Shown here: piece after piece, positions 28,504-37,911 of the stretch
Layout: each line of letters opens with the position of its first letter
Position numbering within the stretch: the stretch's first letter is position 1
Assembly: GCF_001278075.1 (NCBI RefSeq)
Contig: NZ_CP011340.1
Span: 6,197,501 to 6,261,500, forward strand
Direction of reading: 5' to 3'
DNA from: Streptomyces pristinaespiralis
GTDB taxonomy: Bacteria > Actinomycetota > Actinomycetes > Streptomycetales > Streptomycetaceae
Length of the DNA: 64,000 nt
Made by a program: the position numbers and the translations under genes
Notes under the pieces: model-generated
Databases searched by the model: none
What the model was told of the DNA's origin: nothing
Seen by the model: the letters and a program-made list of their open reading frames with translations, nothing else

Positions 28504-29952
28504 TCAGCGCAGTCGCCGCACCACGTACGCCACCCCCGCCTCCGCCCCCCGTTCCCCCACGTACTCCTGCCCCCGCATCCCGCACCACGCCGGGATGTCC
28601 AGCCGCGCCGCCTCGTCGTCGGAGAGCACCGTCACCGTGTTACCGACCGGCACCTCGCCGATGACCTTCGCCAGTTCGATCACGGGGATCGGGCACCGCC
28701 GCCCGAGGGTGTCCAGCACCAGCGACCCGGCCGCATCCGAAGCGTCCGAGGACGCGGACGCCTCCGGCGCCCCGGACGCCTCCGCCCGCGCCGCGGCCCC
28801 CTCGGCCTCGGCTGCGGACGCCGGCGCGCCGAACCGCTCCCGTACCCCCGCCACCAGCCCCGGCAGCACCGCAAGGAAGCGGTCCACGTCCTTCTCCGAG
28901 GTGTCGAACGGCGGCAGCGACACACGTACGTTGCCCTCCGACAGGACGCCCATCGCCTTCAGCACATGGCTCGGGATCAGCGTGCTGCTCGTGCAGGACG
29001 AGCCGGAGGAGACGGAGAAGCCGGCCCGGTCCAGTTCGTGCAGCAGGGTCTCCCCGTCGACATAGAGACAGGAGAAGGTCACCACGTGCGGCAGTCGCCG
29101 CACCGGATCGCCGACCACCTCCACGTCGGGCACCAGCTCCGGCACCCGCGCGCGGATCCGGTCCACCAGGGCCCGCAGCCGGGCCGCCTCCGTCGCGGCC
29201 TCGGCGCGGACGGCCCGGAGCGAGGCGGCCGCCGCCACGATCGCGGGGATGTTCTGGAAGCCGGCGGAACGGCCCGACTCCCGCTCGTCGGCGGGGCCTT
29301 GCCGGGCGAAGCGGACGCCCTTGCGCACGGCGAGCAGGCCGACCCCCGACGGGCCGCCCCATTTGTGGGCGCTCGCGGTGAGCAGCGACCAGTCCCCTTC
29401 CACGGGCCCCCAGGCGAGCGACTGCGCCGCGTCCACCAGGAGCGGCACGCCCAGGGACCGGCACGCCTCGGCCACTTCCCGCACGGGCTGCTCGGTGCCG
29501 ACCTCGTGGTTGGCGGACTGCAGGCAGGCCAGGGCGGTGGTCCCGCCGAGTTCGGCGGTGTACGCCTCCGGTGCGACGGCTCCGTGCCGGTCGACGCCGA
29601 CCTCCGTCACCGAGCCGCCGGCGGCCTCCCACGCCTCTGCCGCGTGGAGCACGGCGGAGTGTTCGACGGCGGAGACGACGAGCCGCCGGCCGACACGCCG
29701 ACGCCCCGCGAGGGCCCCGGAGACGCCGGCGTGGACGGCATGCGTCCCCGAAGGAGTGAACACGAGTTCGTCGGGGCGGCAGCCGACGGCGTCCGCCGCG
29801 GCCTCCCTGGCAGCATCGAGGAGCAGCCGGGCACGGCGGCCCTCGCGGTACAGCCGGGCGGGGTCGGCCCAGCCCTCGTCGAGGGAGGCCTGCAGAGCCC
29901 GGCGGGCGACGGGATGCAGCGGAGCGGCGGAGGCGGCGTCGAAATAGGGCAC
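28504..29952 (-). CDS. Cysteine desulfurase-TusA fusion protein
   Basis: A 482-residue fusion. Residues 1-370 are a NifS/IscS-type cysteine desulfurase: PLP lysine K197 in SAHKWGG and active-site C320 in SSGSSCTSS, which takes sulfur from cysteine as a persulfide. After an Ala/Glu/Ser linker (375-408), residues 410-482 form a TusA/SirA sulfur-carrier domain with acceptor C420 in RRCPIPV. Sulfur donor and acceptor are thus joined in one chain. Established knowledge: in E. coli IscS and TusA are separate and pass sulfur to tRNA thiolation and cofactor paths. GTG start at 29952. Divergent from ctaC; 273 bp apart. Target pathway unknown. Confidence 0.93.
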   Translation of the reverse strand: MPYFDAASAAPLHPVARRALQASLDEGWADPARLYREGRRARLLLDAAREAAADAVGCRPDELVFTPSGTHAVHAGVSGALAGRRRVGRRLVVSAVEHSAVLHAAEAWEAAGGSVTEVGVDRHGAVAPEAYTAELGGTTALACLQSANHEVGTEQPVREVAEACRSLGVPLLVDAAQSLAWGPVEGDWSLLTASAHKWGGPSGVGLLAVRKGVRFARQGPADERESGRSAGFQNIPAIVAAAASLRAVRAEAATEAARLRALVDRIRARVPELVPDVEVVGDPVRRLPHVVTFSCLYVDGETLLHELDRAGFSVSSGSSCTSSTLIPSHVLKAMGVLSEGNVRVSLPPFDTSEKDVDRFLAVLPGLVAGVRERFGAPASAAEAEGAAARAEASGAPEASASSDASDAAGSLVLDTLGRRCPIPVIELAKVIGEVPVGNTVTVLSDDEAARLDIPAWCGMRGQEYVGERGAEAGVAYVVRRLR

Positions 29953-30114
29953 GTCATCACGCTAACCCCGGCCAGTACACAGGGCGTCAGTTGCCTGCCG
30001 GAATCGGGCATCCCGGGGCGCTCCGCACCTCCCCCGAAGGGAGCAGCCACCCCTTCGGGGTGTCGGACGGCGCGTTGGGCACCCTCCCCGCGCGACCCCA
30101 AATAGCGTCCAGTA

Positions 30115-30143
30115 GGGTTTGGTCCGCATAAACATCCAAACCC
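30115..30143. promoter_or_regulatory. 8-bp dyad upstream of ctaC, candidate operator
   Basis: GGGTTTGG and CCAAACCC are separated by 13 A/T-richer bases containing CATAAACAT, which could hold a -10 element. It stands in the divergent region between the desulfurase fusion and ctaC, about 85 bp before the ctaC start. Spacing is near one and a half to two helical turns centre to centre, as for dimeric repressors. It does not match the Rex operator. Confidence 0.4.
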
Positions 30144-30225
30144 CTGCCCGCGTCAGGGCCGGCGACCGACCAGCGAGACGGCCGCAGCCCGGCCGCGCGG
30201 GCCGAGACTCTCGGGAAGGCGCTAC

Positions 30226-31197
30226 GTGAGTCCCAACGGCTCCGACCGCTCGTCGCGGCGCCCGATGCGGCGGAAGCTGCCGCAGGTGCTGACTGCGGGC
30301 CTGATCCTGGCTACCGCCTCCGGTTGCTCATACAACTGGGAGGATTTTCCCCGCCTTGGAATGCCCACCCCCGTCACGGAGGAGGCGCCGCGGATCCTCT
30401 CCCTCTGGCAGGGCTCGTGGGCGGCTGCGCTCGCCACGGGCGTGCTGGTGTGGGGCCTGATCCTGTGGAGCGTGTTCTTCCACCGGCGCAGCCGCACCAA
30501 GGTGGAGATCCCTCCGCAGACCCGGTACAACATGCCCATAGAGGCGCTGTACACCGTGGTTCCGATCATCATCGTGTCGGTCTTCTTCTACTTCACCGCG
30601 CGTGACGAGTCGAAGCTCCTCGAGCTCTCCGACAAGCCCGCCCACACCATCAACGTGGTCGGCTACCAGTGGAGCTGGGGCTTCAACTACCTCGAGGACG
30701 TGGACGGGGACCCGGCCACCGGGGACGCGGCCGCGGACAAGGAACTGAAGGCGATCCCGGACAAGTACACCAATGACTTCCCGGCGGGTGCGGAGGGCGT
30801 CTACGACGCCGGTATTCCCGGCACCCGGAACCCGCAGAACGGCAACCCGGGCCCCACGCTGTGGCTGCCCAAGGGCGAGAAGGTCCGGTTCGTCCTGACC
30901 TCGCGTGACGTCATCCACTCCTTCTGGGTGGTCCCCTTCCTCATGAAGCAGGACGTCATCCCCGGCCACACCAATGTCTTCGAGGTGACCCCCAACCGTG
31001 AGGGCACCTTCATGGGCAAGTGCGCCGAACTCTGCGGCGTCGACCATTCGCGGATGCTCTTCAACGTCAAGGTCGTCTCCCCGGAGCGCTACCAGCAGCA
31101 TCTGAAGGAGCTTGCCGAGAAGGGGCAGACCGGCTTCATCCCGTCTGGCATCGAGCAGACGGACCCGGCCAGGAATGCGGAGAAGAACCAACTGTGA
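30226..31197 (+). CDS. ctaC: Cytochrome c oxidase subunit II
   Basis: A 323-residue subunit of the aa3 oxidase carrying the CuA centre that receives electrons from the bcc complex. A lipoprotein signal ends at C34 (ATASGC), two transmembrane helices follow (about 62-85 and 105-124), then the cupredoxin domain with CuA ligands H231, C266, C270, H274 and M277 (CAELCGVDH). GTG at 30226 with AAGG upstream. Its stop overlaps the ctaD start by 4 nt. The acidic insertion [15 protein letters not shown] within the periplasmic domain is typical of actinobacterial subunit II, which docks QcrC rather than soluble cytochrome c. Confidence 0.96.
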   Translation: MSPNGSDRSSRRPMRRKLPQVLTAGLILATASGCSYNWEDFPRLGMPTPVTEEAPRILSLWQGSWAAALATGVLVWGLILWSVFFHRRSRTKVEIPPQTRYNMPIEALYTVVPIIIVSVFFYFTARDESKLLELSDKPAHTINVVGYQWSWGFNYLEDVDGDPATGDAAADKELKAIPDKYTNDFPAGAEGVYDAGIPGTRNPQNGNPGPTLWLPKGEKVRFVLTSRDVIHSFWVVPFLMKQDVIPGHTNVFEVTPNREGTFMGKCAELCGVDHSRMLFNVKVVSPERYQQHLKELAEKGQTGFIPSGIEQTDPARNAEKNQL

Positions 31198-32933
31198 GCA
31201 TCCTCAACGAATCCCAGGGTGCCGCCGTGGCGGACGAAGACTCGTACGAGAACGAGCTGCCGGTACGGCGCAAGCAGCCCGGCAACGTCGTCGTGAAGTG
31301 GCTGACGACCACCGACCACAAGACGATCGGCACGCTCTACCTCGTCACCTCGTTCGTGTTCTTCTGCATCGGTGGCCTGATGGCGCTCTTCATGCGCGCC
31401 GAGCTGGCCCGGCCGGGCACGCAGATCATGTCGAACGAGCAGTTCAACCAGGCGTTCACGATGCACGGCACGATCATGCTGCTGATGTTCGCGACGCCGC
31501 TGTTCGCCGGTTTCGCGAACTGGATCATGCCGCTGCAGATCGGCGCGCCGGACGTGGCCTTCCCGCGTCTGAACATGTTCGCGTACTGGCTGTACCTCTT
31601 CGGCTCGCTGATCGCGGTCGCCGGCTTCCTCACCCCGCAGGGTGCGGCCGACTTCGGCTGGTTCGCCTACTCCCCGCTGTCGGACGCGGTCCGTTCGCCG
31701 GGTGTCGGCGCCGACATGTGGATCATGGGTCTGGCCTTCTCCGGCTTCGGCACGATCCTCGGCTCGGTCAACTTCATCACCACGATCATCTGCATGCGCG
31801 CTCCCGGCATGACGATGTTCCGGATGCCGATCTTCACCTGGAACGTGCTGCTGACCGGTGTGCTGGTCCTGCTCGCCTTCCCGGTCCTGGCGGCCGCGCT
31901 GTTCGCCCTGGAGGCGGACCGCAAGTTCGGCGCCCACATCTTCGACGCCTCCAACGGCGGCGCGTTGCTGTGGCAGCACCTCTTCTGGTTCTTCGGCCAT
32001 CCAGAGGTGTACATCATCGCCCTGCCGTTCTTCGGCATCGTCTCGGAGATCATTCCGGTCTTCTCCCGTAAGCCGATGTTCGGTTACATCGGTCTCATCG
32101 GTGCGACGATCGCGATCGCCGGTCTGTCCGTGACGGTGTGGGCCCACCACATGTACGTCACAGGCGGCGTGCTGTTGCCGTTCTTCTCGTTCATGACGTT
32201 CCTCATCGCGGTACCGACCGGTGTGAAGTTCTTCAACTGGATCGGCACGATGTGGAAGGGGTCGTTGTCGTTCGAGACACCGATGCTGTGGACCATCGGC
32301 TTCCTGGTCACCTTCACCTTCGGTGGCCTCACCGGTGTCATCCTCGCGTCGCCGCCGCTGGACTTCCACGTCTCCGACTCGTACTTCGTCGTCGCGCACT
32401 TCCACTACGTCGTCTTCGGCACCGTGGTCTTCGCGATGTTCGCCGGATTCCACTACTGGTGGCCGAAGTTCACGGGCAAGATGCTGGACGAGCGGCTCGG
32501 CAAGATCACCTTCTGGACGCTGTTCATCGGCTTCCACGGCACCTTCCTGGTGCAGCACTGGCTGGGAGCCGAGGGCATGCCCCGCCGGTACGCGGACTAC
32601 CTCGCGGCCGACGGCTTCACCGCCCTGAACACGATCTCGACGATCGCGTCGTTCCTGCTCGGCCTGTCGATCCTCCCCTTCATGTACAACGTCTGGAAGA
32701 CGGCGAAGTACGGCAAGAAGATCGAGGTCGACGACCCGTGGGGCTACGGCCGCTCGCTCGAGTGGGCGACCTCCTGCCCGCCGCCGCGGCACAACTTCCT
32801 CACCCTGCCGCGCATCCGCAGTGAATCGCCCGCGTTCGACCTGCACCACCCGGAGATCGCGGCTCTCGACCAGCTCGAGGACGGCGGCCACGGTGCCCCG
32901 GTGGCGGCCGTCGGCAAGGAGGAGAGCAAGTGA
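31194..32933 (+). CDS. ctaD: Cytochrome c oxidase subunit I
   Basis: A 579-residue catalytic subunit holding heme a, heme a3 and CuB and pumping protons. Twelve hydrophobic segments are evident. Diagnostic motifs: [16 protein letters not shown] (heme a ligand His), [22 protein letters not shown] (CuB His and the His-Tyr crosslink region) and [20 protein letters not shown] (heme ligands). The GTG at 31194 forms a GTGA overlap with ctaC and has GGAGAAG upstream; an internal GTG ([10 protein letters not shown]) is possible but lacks a ribosome site. Coupled to ctaF downstream by another 4-nt overlap. Confidence 0.97.
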   Translation: MSILNESQGAAVADEDSYENELPVRRKQPGNVVVKWLTTTDHKTIGTLYLVTSFVFFCIGGLMALFMRAELARPGTQIMSNEQFNQAFTMHGTIMLLMFATPLFAGFANWIMPLQIGAPDVAFPRLNMFAYWLYLFGSLIAVAGFLTPQGAADFGWFAYSPLSDAVRSPGVGADMWIMGLAFSGFGTILGSVNFITTIICMRAPGMTMFRMPIFTWNVLLTGVLVLLAFPVLAAALFALEADRKFGAHIFDASNGGALLWQHLFWFFGHPEVYIIALPFFGIVSEIIPVFSRKPMFGYIGLIGATIAIAGLSVTVWAHHMYVTGGVLLPFFSFMTFLIAVPTGVKFFNWIGTMWKGSLSFETPMLWTIGFLVTFTFGGLTGVILASPPLDFHVSDSYFVVAHFHYVVFGTVVFAMFAGFHYWWPKFTGKMLDERLGKITFWTLFIGFHGTFLVQHWLGAEGMPRRYADYLAADGFTALNTISTIASFLLGLSILPFMYNVWKTAKYGKKIEVDDPWGYGRSLEWATSCPPPRHNFLTLPRIRSESPAFDLHHPEIAALDQLEDGGHGAPVAAVGKEESK

Positions 32934-33328
32934 AGATCCAGGGCAAGATGTTCCTCTGGCTGAGCGTCTTCATCCTGGCCGTCGCCATCCTGTACGGCGT
33001 CTGGTCGAAGGAGCCTGCCGGCACCACCGCGCTCTTCCTGGCCTTCGGCCTGAGCGTCATGATCGGCTACTACCTGGCCTTCACGGCCAGGCGCGTGGAC
33101 GCCATGGCCCAGGACAACAAGGAAGCCGACGTGGCCGACGAGGCCGGCGAGGTGGGGTTCTTCTCCCCGCACAGCTGGCAGCCGCTCGCGCTGGGCATCG
33201 GTGGCGCGCTCGCCTTCCTCGGCGTGGCGCTCGGCTGGTGGCTGCTGTACTTCTCCCTGCCAGTGATCCTGGTCGGTCTCTTCGGCTGGGTGTTCGAGTA
33301 CTACCGCGGTGAGAGCCAGAACCAGTAA
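32930..33328 (+). CDS. ctaF: Cytochrome c oxidase subunit IV, actinobacterial type
   Basis: A 132-residue small subunit with four hydrophobic segments ([76 protein letters not shown]). It matches the actinobacterial CtaF that completes the bcc-aa3 supercomplex. GTGA overlap with ctaD. A strong hairpin terminates the ctaCDF unit 23 bp after the stop. Confidence 0.94.
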   Translation: MKIQGKMFLWLSVFILAVAILYGVWSKEPAGTTALFLAFGLSVMIGYYLAFTARRVDAMAQDNKEADVADEAGEVGFFSPHSWQPLALGIGGALAFLGVALGWWLLYFSLPVILVGLFGWVFEYYRGESQNQ

Positions 33329-33350
33329 CAACCCCTGAGCGACACGGGAC

Positions 33351-33390
33351 GGGCCCGGATCACCTCACTCCAGTGAGGTGATCCGGGCCC
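33351..33390 (+). terminator. Terminator after ctaCDF, 19-bp perfect stem
   Basis: Arms 33351-33369 and 33372-33390 with a CC loop, downstream of ctaF and before the L,D-transpeptidase gene. Confidence 0.85.
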
Positions 33391-33446
33391 ACTCGTTCGG
33401 AGTCATCCGGCGCGCCGCGACTGACGATTCTTCATACCGTGTGCTC

Positions 33447-34700
33447 ATGAACCACACGCCTCGTATCCGTGCCGTCAGCTGCATCGCGCTGGTCGTCTCC
33501 CTCGGTGTGGTCGCGACCGCGTGCGGCGGACCGGACGGACACCCGCTGTCCGCCGCGCCGTACGACGCAGCGCGGCAGGTGAGCTTCAACGCCGGGTCCG
33601 ACTCCAAGGTGGACCCCGACAAGCCGCTGGAGGTCACCTCCAAGGGCGACGGCGGCCGGATCACCGACGTCACCGTCATGGACGAAGCGGGCCACTACGT
33701 CGCAGGCGAACTCGCCGCGGACGGCGTCCGCTGGCGCTCCACCGCCCCCCTCGCGGCCGGCGCGAAGTACACCGTCCGGGTCTCCACGGAGGACGACGAG
33801 GGCGCTCCGGGGCTGCGCACCATGCTCTTCGAGACGGCTCCCGCCAAGAGCTCCCTCACCGCCGAGTTCGGCCCCAAGGCCGGCACGTACGGCGTGGGGC
33901 AGCCCATCACGGCCAAGCTCAGCCTCGCCGTGGGCGACGGCAGGGGCCGGGCGGTCGTCGAACGCGCCCTGAAGGTCACCTCGAAGCCCGCGGTGGAGGG
34001 TTCCTGGCACTGGGTCGACGACAAGACCCTGCACTACCGCCCGAAGGACTACTGGCCCGCCGGGGCGGTCGTGAACGCCACGAGCAACCTCCAGGGCGTC
34101 AAGGTCGCCGGCAAGCTCTACGGCGGCCGCTCCAAGCCGCTGAAGATCACCATCGGCGACCGCCTCGAAGCCGTCACCGACGCCGGGTCGCACACCATGA
34201 CGGTGATGCGCAACGGAGAAGTGATCAAGACCATGCCGGTCACCACCGGCAAGCCCGGCTTCGACACGCGCAACGGCATCAAGGTTGTGCTGGGCAAGGA
34301 GTACTTCGTACGGATGCGCAGCACCAGCATCGGCATCGCCGAGGGCAGCTCCGAGTCCTACGACCTGCCCGTCTACTACGCGACCCGGGTCACCTGGAGC
34401 GGCGAGTACGTCCACGCCGCGCCCTGGTCGGTCGGCTCGCAGGGCTCGGCGAACGTGAGCCACGGCTGCACCGGGATGTCCATGGAGAACGCCGAATGGT
34501 TCTACAAGACCGTTCGGGAGGGTGACATCGTCAAGGTCGTCAACAGCTACGGCGACATGATGGACACGTTCGGCAACGGCTTCGGGGACTGGAACCTGTC
34601 CTGGGACAAGTGGCGTCAGGGCAGCGCCCTGGTCGCCGGCTCCGACGCGGCGGCCGGCAACGTCACCGAGGTGTCCGCCCGGCTGCGTCCCCGGGTCTGA
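33447..34700 (+). CDS. L,D-transpeptidase (YkuD domain), probable lipoprotein
   Basis: A 417-residue exported enzyme that makes 3-3 crosslinks in peptidoglycan. A signal peptide ends near VATAC26, a plausible but not perfect lipobox. Two Ig-like domains (about 45-150 and 150-245; GPKAGTYGVGQPITAKLS) precede the YkuD catalytic domain (about 255-385) with H and C341 in SHGCTGMS. This layout matches the M. tuberculosis Ldt family. ATG at 33447 is chosen; a GTG two codons earlier is possible, and no Shine-Dalgarno is seen. It lies between the two halves of the oxidase/bcc gene set. Confidence 0.93.
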   Translation: MNHTPRIRAVSCIALVVSLGVVATACGGPDGHPLSAAPYDAARQVSFNAGSDSKVDPDKPLEVTSKGDGGRITDVTVMDEAGHYVAGELAADGVRWRSTAPLAAGAKYTVRVSTEDDEGAPGLRTMLFETAPAKSSLTAEFGPKAGTYGVGQPITAKLSLAVGDGRGRAVVERALKVTSKPAVEGSWHWVDDKTLHYRPKDYWPAGAVVNATSNLQGVKVAGKLYGGRSKPLKITIGDRLEAVTDAGSHTMTVMRNGEVIKTMPVTTGKPGFDTRNGIKVVLGKEYFVRMRSTSIGIAEGSSESYDLPVYYATRVTWSGEYVHAAPWSVGSQGSANVSHGCTGMSMENAEWFYKTVREGDIVKVVNSYGDMMDTFGNGFGDWNLSWDKWRQGSALVAGSDAAAGNVTEVSARLRPRV

Positions 34701-34730
34701 CCCGCATCTGCGGCCCGGCCCCTCGCCGTG

Positions 34731-35132
34731 TCAGGCCTCGATGGAGAGCCGGCTGCGCAGCAGCGCCGCCAGTGAGGCGGCGAACTCCACCGGGTCCACC
34801 GGCAGCGTCACCGCGGCCTCCGCGCGGCTCCAGGTGGCCAGCCAGGCGTCCTGCGGGCGGCCGATCAGCAGCAGCACCGGCGGACACTCGAAGATCTCGT
34901 CCTTGATCTGCCGGCACACGCCCATACCGCCCGCGGGAACCGTCTCGCCGTCCAGGACGCAGACGTCGATCCCGCCCTCGTCGAGGGCCTTGAGGACTGC
35001 GGGCAGGGTCGCGCACTCCAGGAACCGCACCGGCGGAACATCGGGCGCGGGCCTGCGCCCCGCCGCCAGCCTGACCTGCTCGCGGGTGTTGGAGTCGTCG
35101 CTGTAGACCAGGACCGTGGCGCTCGACTGCAT
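34731..35132 (-). CDS. Atypical stand-alone receiver-like protein
   Basis: A 133-residue single-domain protein with the fold pattern of a response-regulator receiver: beta strand then D12/D13 (VLVYSDDSNT), phosphoacceptor-like D61 (VCVLDGETV) and a LLLIGRP strand where Thr/Ser normally sits. The conserved Lys-Pro near the end is replaced by Leu110-Pro (VTLPVDP), which should impair normal phospho-signalling. It has no output domain and no kinase neighbour. It is placed divergently from ctaE, 182 bp apart, and could be a phosphorylation-independent switch; that is inference. Confidence 0.82.
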   Translation of the reverse strand: MQSSATVLVYSDDSNTREQVRLAAGRRPAPDVPPVRFLECATLPAVLKALDEGGIDVCVLDGETVPAGGMGVCRQIKDEIFECPPVLLLIGRPQDAWLATWSRAEAAVTLPVDPVEFAASLAALLRSRLSIEA

Positions 35133-35314
35133 GGTTCCTCCGCACTCGTTCGATCAGGCTTGTTGCGCCGGATGCTACTCCGTCCCACTGCCTGTCAACA
35201 CCGGTTCGGACACGGCTTCAGTGGGCCGTTCGGCTCCCTGGGAAGGCCCCGCGGGGAGTGGGAACACTCCGAACGGCACCCCCCGGAGTGAGGGCGGGAT
35301 AAGCGACCGACATA

Positions 35315-35935
35315 ATGTCGGTCGTGGCGACAGCAACGACAGTAGAAACCGGGCACGCGCACCCGTCGGTCAATCGACCGAACCTCACCAGCGTCGGAAC
35401 CATCATCTGGCTGAGTTCCGAGCTGATGTTCTTCGCGGCCCTCTTCGCGATGTACTTCACCCTGCGATCGGTGACGGGTGCCGAGTTCTGGGCAGAGAAA
35501 GCCGATGCGCTGAACTTCCCGTTCTCGGCGACCAACACCACGATCCTGGTGCTCTCCTCACTCACCTGCCAGCTCGGCGTGTTCGCCGCCGAGCGGGGCG
35601 ACGTGAAGAAGCTCCGCACCTGGTTCGTGATCACATTCGTGATGGGTGCCATCTTCATCGGCGGTCAGGTGTTCGAGTACACCGAGCTGGTCAAGCACGA
35701 GGGGCTCTCCCTCTCGTCCGACCCGTACGGCTCGGTGTTCTACCTGACCACCGGTTTCCACGGCCTGCACGTGACGGGCGGTCTCATCGCCTTCCTGCTG
35801 GTCCTGGGAAGGACCTACGCGGCCAGGAGATTCACCCACGAGCAGGCAACCGCCGCCATCGTCGTGTCCTACTACTGGCACTTCGTCGATGTCGTCTGGA
35901 TCGGCCTCTTCGCCACGATCTACATGATCAAGTAA
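35315..35935 (+). CDS. ctaE: Cytochrome c oxidase subunit III
   Basis: A 206-residue membrane subunit with five hydrophobic segments, the shorter actinobacterial form. Motifs: [30 protein letters not shown] and [21 protein letters not shown] at 35315; a GTG at 35324 is an alternative. It is separated from ctaCDF but lies 93 bp before qcrC, the standard actinobacterial ctaE-qcrCAB operon that builds the bcc-aa3 supercomplex. Confidence 0.96.
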   Translation: MSVVATATTVETGHAHPSVNRPNLTSVGTIIWLSSELMFFAALFAMYFTLRSVTGAEFWAEKADALNFPFSATNTTILVLSSLTCQLGVFAAERGDVKKLRTWFVITFVMGAIFIGGQVFEYTELVKHEGLSLSSDPYGSVFYLTTGFHGLHVTGGLIAFLLVLGRTYAARRFTHEQATAAIVVSYYWHFVDVVWIGLFATIYMIK

Positions 35936-36028
35936 TCGGCGCGGGCGGTTCGTCCCCGAGCGGACACCGCCTGAAGCAGACACAGTCCAGAAGCATCGAC
36001 GCAGAAGATCCTGACACCGGGGTAATCC

Positions 36029-36838
36029 GTGAAAAAGCTCTCCGCACGACGACGCCATCCGCTGGCGGCGGTCGTCGTCCTACTCCTCGCGCTGGCGGCC
36101 ACTGGGGGGCTGTACGCCGCGTTCGCACCCGCGGACAAGGCGCAGGCCGACACAACCGCCCAGTCCCTCGCCATCAAGGAGGGGCAGAAGCTCTACACCG
36201 TCGGCTGCGCAAGCTGCCACGGAACCGGCGGTCAGGGCACCTCAGACGGCCCGTCCCTGGTCGGTGTGGGCTCAGCCTCCGTCGACTTCCAGGTCGGCAC
36301 GGGGCGCATGCCCGCCCAGCAGCCCGGCGCGCAGGTGCCGGAGAAGAGGAACATCTACACGCAGGCCGAGATCGACCAGCTCGCGGCCTACGTCGCCTCC
36401 CTGGGCGCAGGTCCGATCACGCCGACCGAGAAGCAGTACAGCCCGGAGGGCGCGGACATCGCCAAGGGTGGCGAGCTGTTCCGCAACAACTGCGCCCAGT
36501 GCCACAACTTCACCGGTGAGGGCGGCGCGCTGACCGAGGGCAAGTACGCCCCGAGTCTGGAGGGGGTCAGCCCCAAGCACCTCTACGAGGCCATGCAGAC
36601 CGGCCCGCAGAACATGCCCTCCTTCCCCGACACCACGATGCCCGAGCAGCAGAAGCGGGACATCATCGCGTACGTCAAGACCGTGAACGGCGAAGAGACG
36701 CCGACGCCCGGCGGCTTCGCGCTGGGTGGCCTGGGCCCCGTCAGTGAGGGCCTGTTCGGCTGGATCTTCGGTCTCGGTTCGCTGATCGCTGTTGCCATCT
36801 GGGTCGCGGCCCACACCGCTAAGGCCAAGAAGTCATGA
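36029..36838 (+). CDS. qcrC: Ubiquinol/menaquinol-cytochrome c reductase, diheme cytochrome c subunit
   Basis: A 269-residue membrane-tethered diheme cytochrome c that passes electrons from the Rieske centre straight to CuA of the oxidase, replacing soluble cytochrome c. It has an N-terminal helix (about 11-32), two c-type heme sites (CASCH at 60-64, CAQCH at 155-159), methionine-containing loops (GRMPAQQ, NMPSFPD) and a C-terminal membrane helix (LFGWIFGLGSLIAVAIWVA). GTG start. The stop overlaps the qcrA start by 4 nt. Confidence 0.96.
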   Translation: MKKLSARRRHPLAAVVVLLLALAATGGLYAAFAPADKAQADTTAQSLAIKEGQKLYTVGCASCHGTGGQGTSDGPSLVGVGSASVDFQVGTGRMPAQQPGAQVPEKRNIYTQAEIDQLAAYVASLGAGPITPTEKQYSPEGADIAKGGELFRNNCAQCHNFTGEGGALTEGKYAPSLEGVSPKHLYEAMQTGPQNMPSFPDTTMPEQQKRDIIAYVKTVNGEETPTPGGFALGGLGPVSEGLFGWIFGLGSLIAVAIWVAAHTAKAKKS

Positions 36839-37911
36839 GTAGCCAAGACATTCCAGAAGAGAACCTGCCCGCAGAGCAGGGCGCCGCGCACGACGCGGCT
36901 CACGGTGGCACCACCGCCGTCGCACAGCGCCACGACGATCCCTTCGCCGATCCGGGACTGCCGGCCCACAGGCCGCGCATCCAGGACATCGACGAGCGGG
37001 CCGCCAAGCGCTCCGAGCGCGCCGTCGCCTTCATGTTCACGCTGTCGATGCTGGCCACGATCGGCTTCATCGCCGCCTTCGTGATCTTCCCGGTCGACAA
37101 GATCGTCTTCATCTGGCCGCTCGGACACATCAGCGCGTTGAACTTCTCGCTGGGTGTGACGCTGGGCCTCGCGCTCTTCTGCATCGGCGCGGGCGCCGTC
37201 CACTGGGCGCGCACCCTGATGTCCGACGTGGAGGTCGCCGACGACCGGCACGCGATCGAGGCCGAGCCCGAGGTCAAGGCCAAGGTCCTGGCCGACTTCG
37301 CGGACGGTGCCAGGGAGTCCGCGATCGGACGGCGCAAGCTGATCCGCAACACCATGTTCGGCGCGCTGGCCATGGTGCCGCTCTCCGGTGTGGTCCTGCT
37401 GCGCGAGCTCGGCCCGCTGCCCGAGGACAAGCTCCGCAAGACGCTGTGGGCCAAGGGCAAGCAGCTCATCAACATGAACACCAACGAGCCGCTGCGTCCC
37501 GAGGACGTGTCGGTGGGTTCGCTGACCTTCGTCATGCCCGAGGGCCTGAAGGAGAGCGACCACAACTTCAACACCGAGATCGCCAAGGCGGCCGTGATGA
37601 TCGTCCGGCTCCAGCCGGAGGACATCAAGGACAAGCGTGAGCTCGAGTGGTCCCACGAGGGCATCGTGGCCTACTCGAAGATCTGCACGCACGTCGGTTG
37701 CCCGATCAGCCTGTACGAGCAGCAGACGCACCACGTCCTCTGCCCGTGCCACCAGTCCACCTTCGACCTCTCCGACGGCGCCCGCGTCATCTTCGGTCCG
37801 GCCGGTCACCCGCTTCCGCAGCTGCGGATCGGTGTGAACGCCGAGGGCAACCTCGAGGCGCTCGGCGACTTCGAAGAGCCCGTCGGTCCTGCCTTCTGGG
37901 AGCGCGGATGA
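36835..37911 (+). CDS. qcrA: Rieske iron-sulfur subunit of the bcc complex
   Basis: A 358-residue Rieske protein with the actinobacterial extended N-terminus: a low-complexity cytoplasmic segment (1-65), three transmembrane helices (about 65-95, 98-124 and 170-190), then the Rieske domain with cluster motifs CTHVGC and CPCHQSTFD (about 283-310). It accepts electrons from menaquinol and hands them to QcrC. ATGA overlaps on both sides show tight coupling in ctaE-qcrCAB. The cluster needs Fe-S assembly, to which the erpA-like gene upstream may contribute. Confidence 0.96.
   Translation: MSSQDIPEENLPAEQGAAHDAAHGGTTAVAQRHDDPFADPGLPAHRPRIQDIDERAAKRSERAVAFMFTLSMLATIGFIAAFVIFPVDKIVFIWPLGHISALNFSLGVTLGLALFCIGAGAVHWARTLMSDVEVADDRHAIEAEPEVKAKVLADFADGARESAIGRRKLIRNTMFGALAMVPLSGVVLLRELGPLPEDKLRKTLWAKGKQLINMNTNEPLRPEDVSVGSLTFVMPEGLKESDHNFNTEIAKAAVMIVRLQPEDIKDKRELEWSHEGIVAYSKICTHVGCPISLYEQQTHHVLCPCHQSTFDLSDGARVIFGPAGHPLPQLRIGVNAEGNLEALGDFEEPVGPAFWERG

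Noticed and set aside
30000-30225. Rex (redox) operator at the cta promoter
   Set aside because: No TTGTGAA-type half-sites; the dyad present is GGGTTTGG/CCAAACCC.
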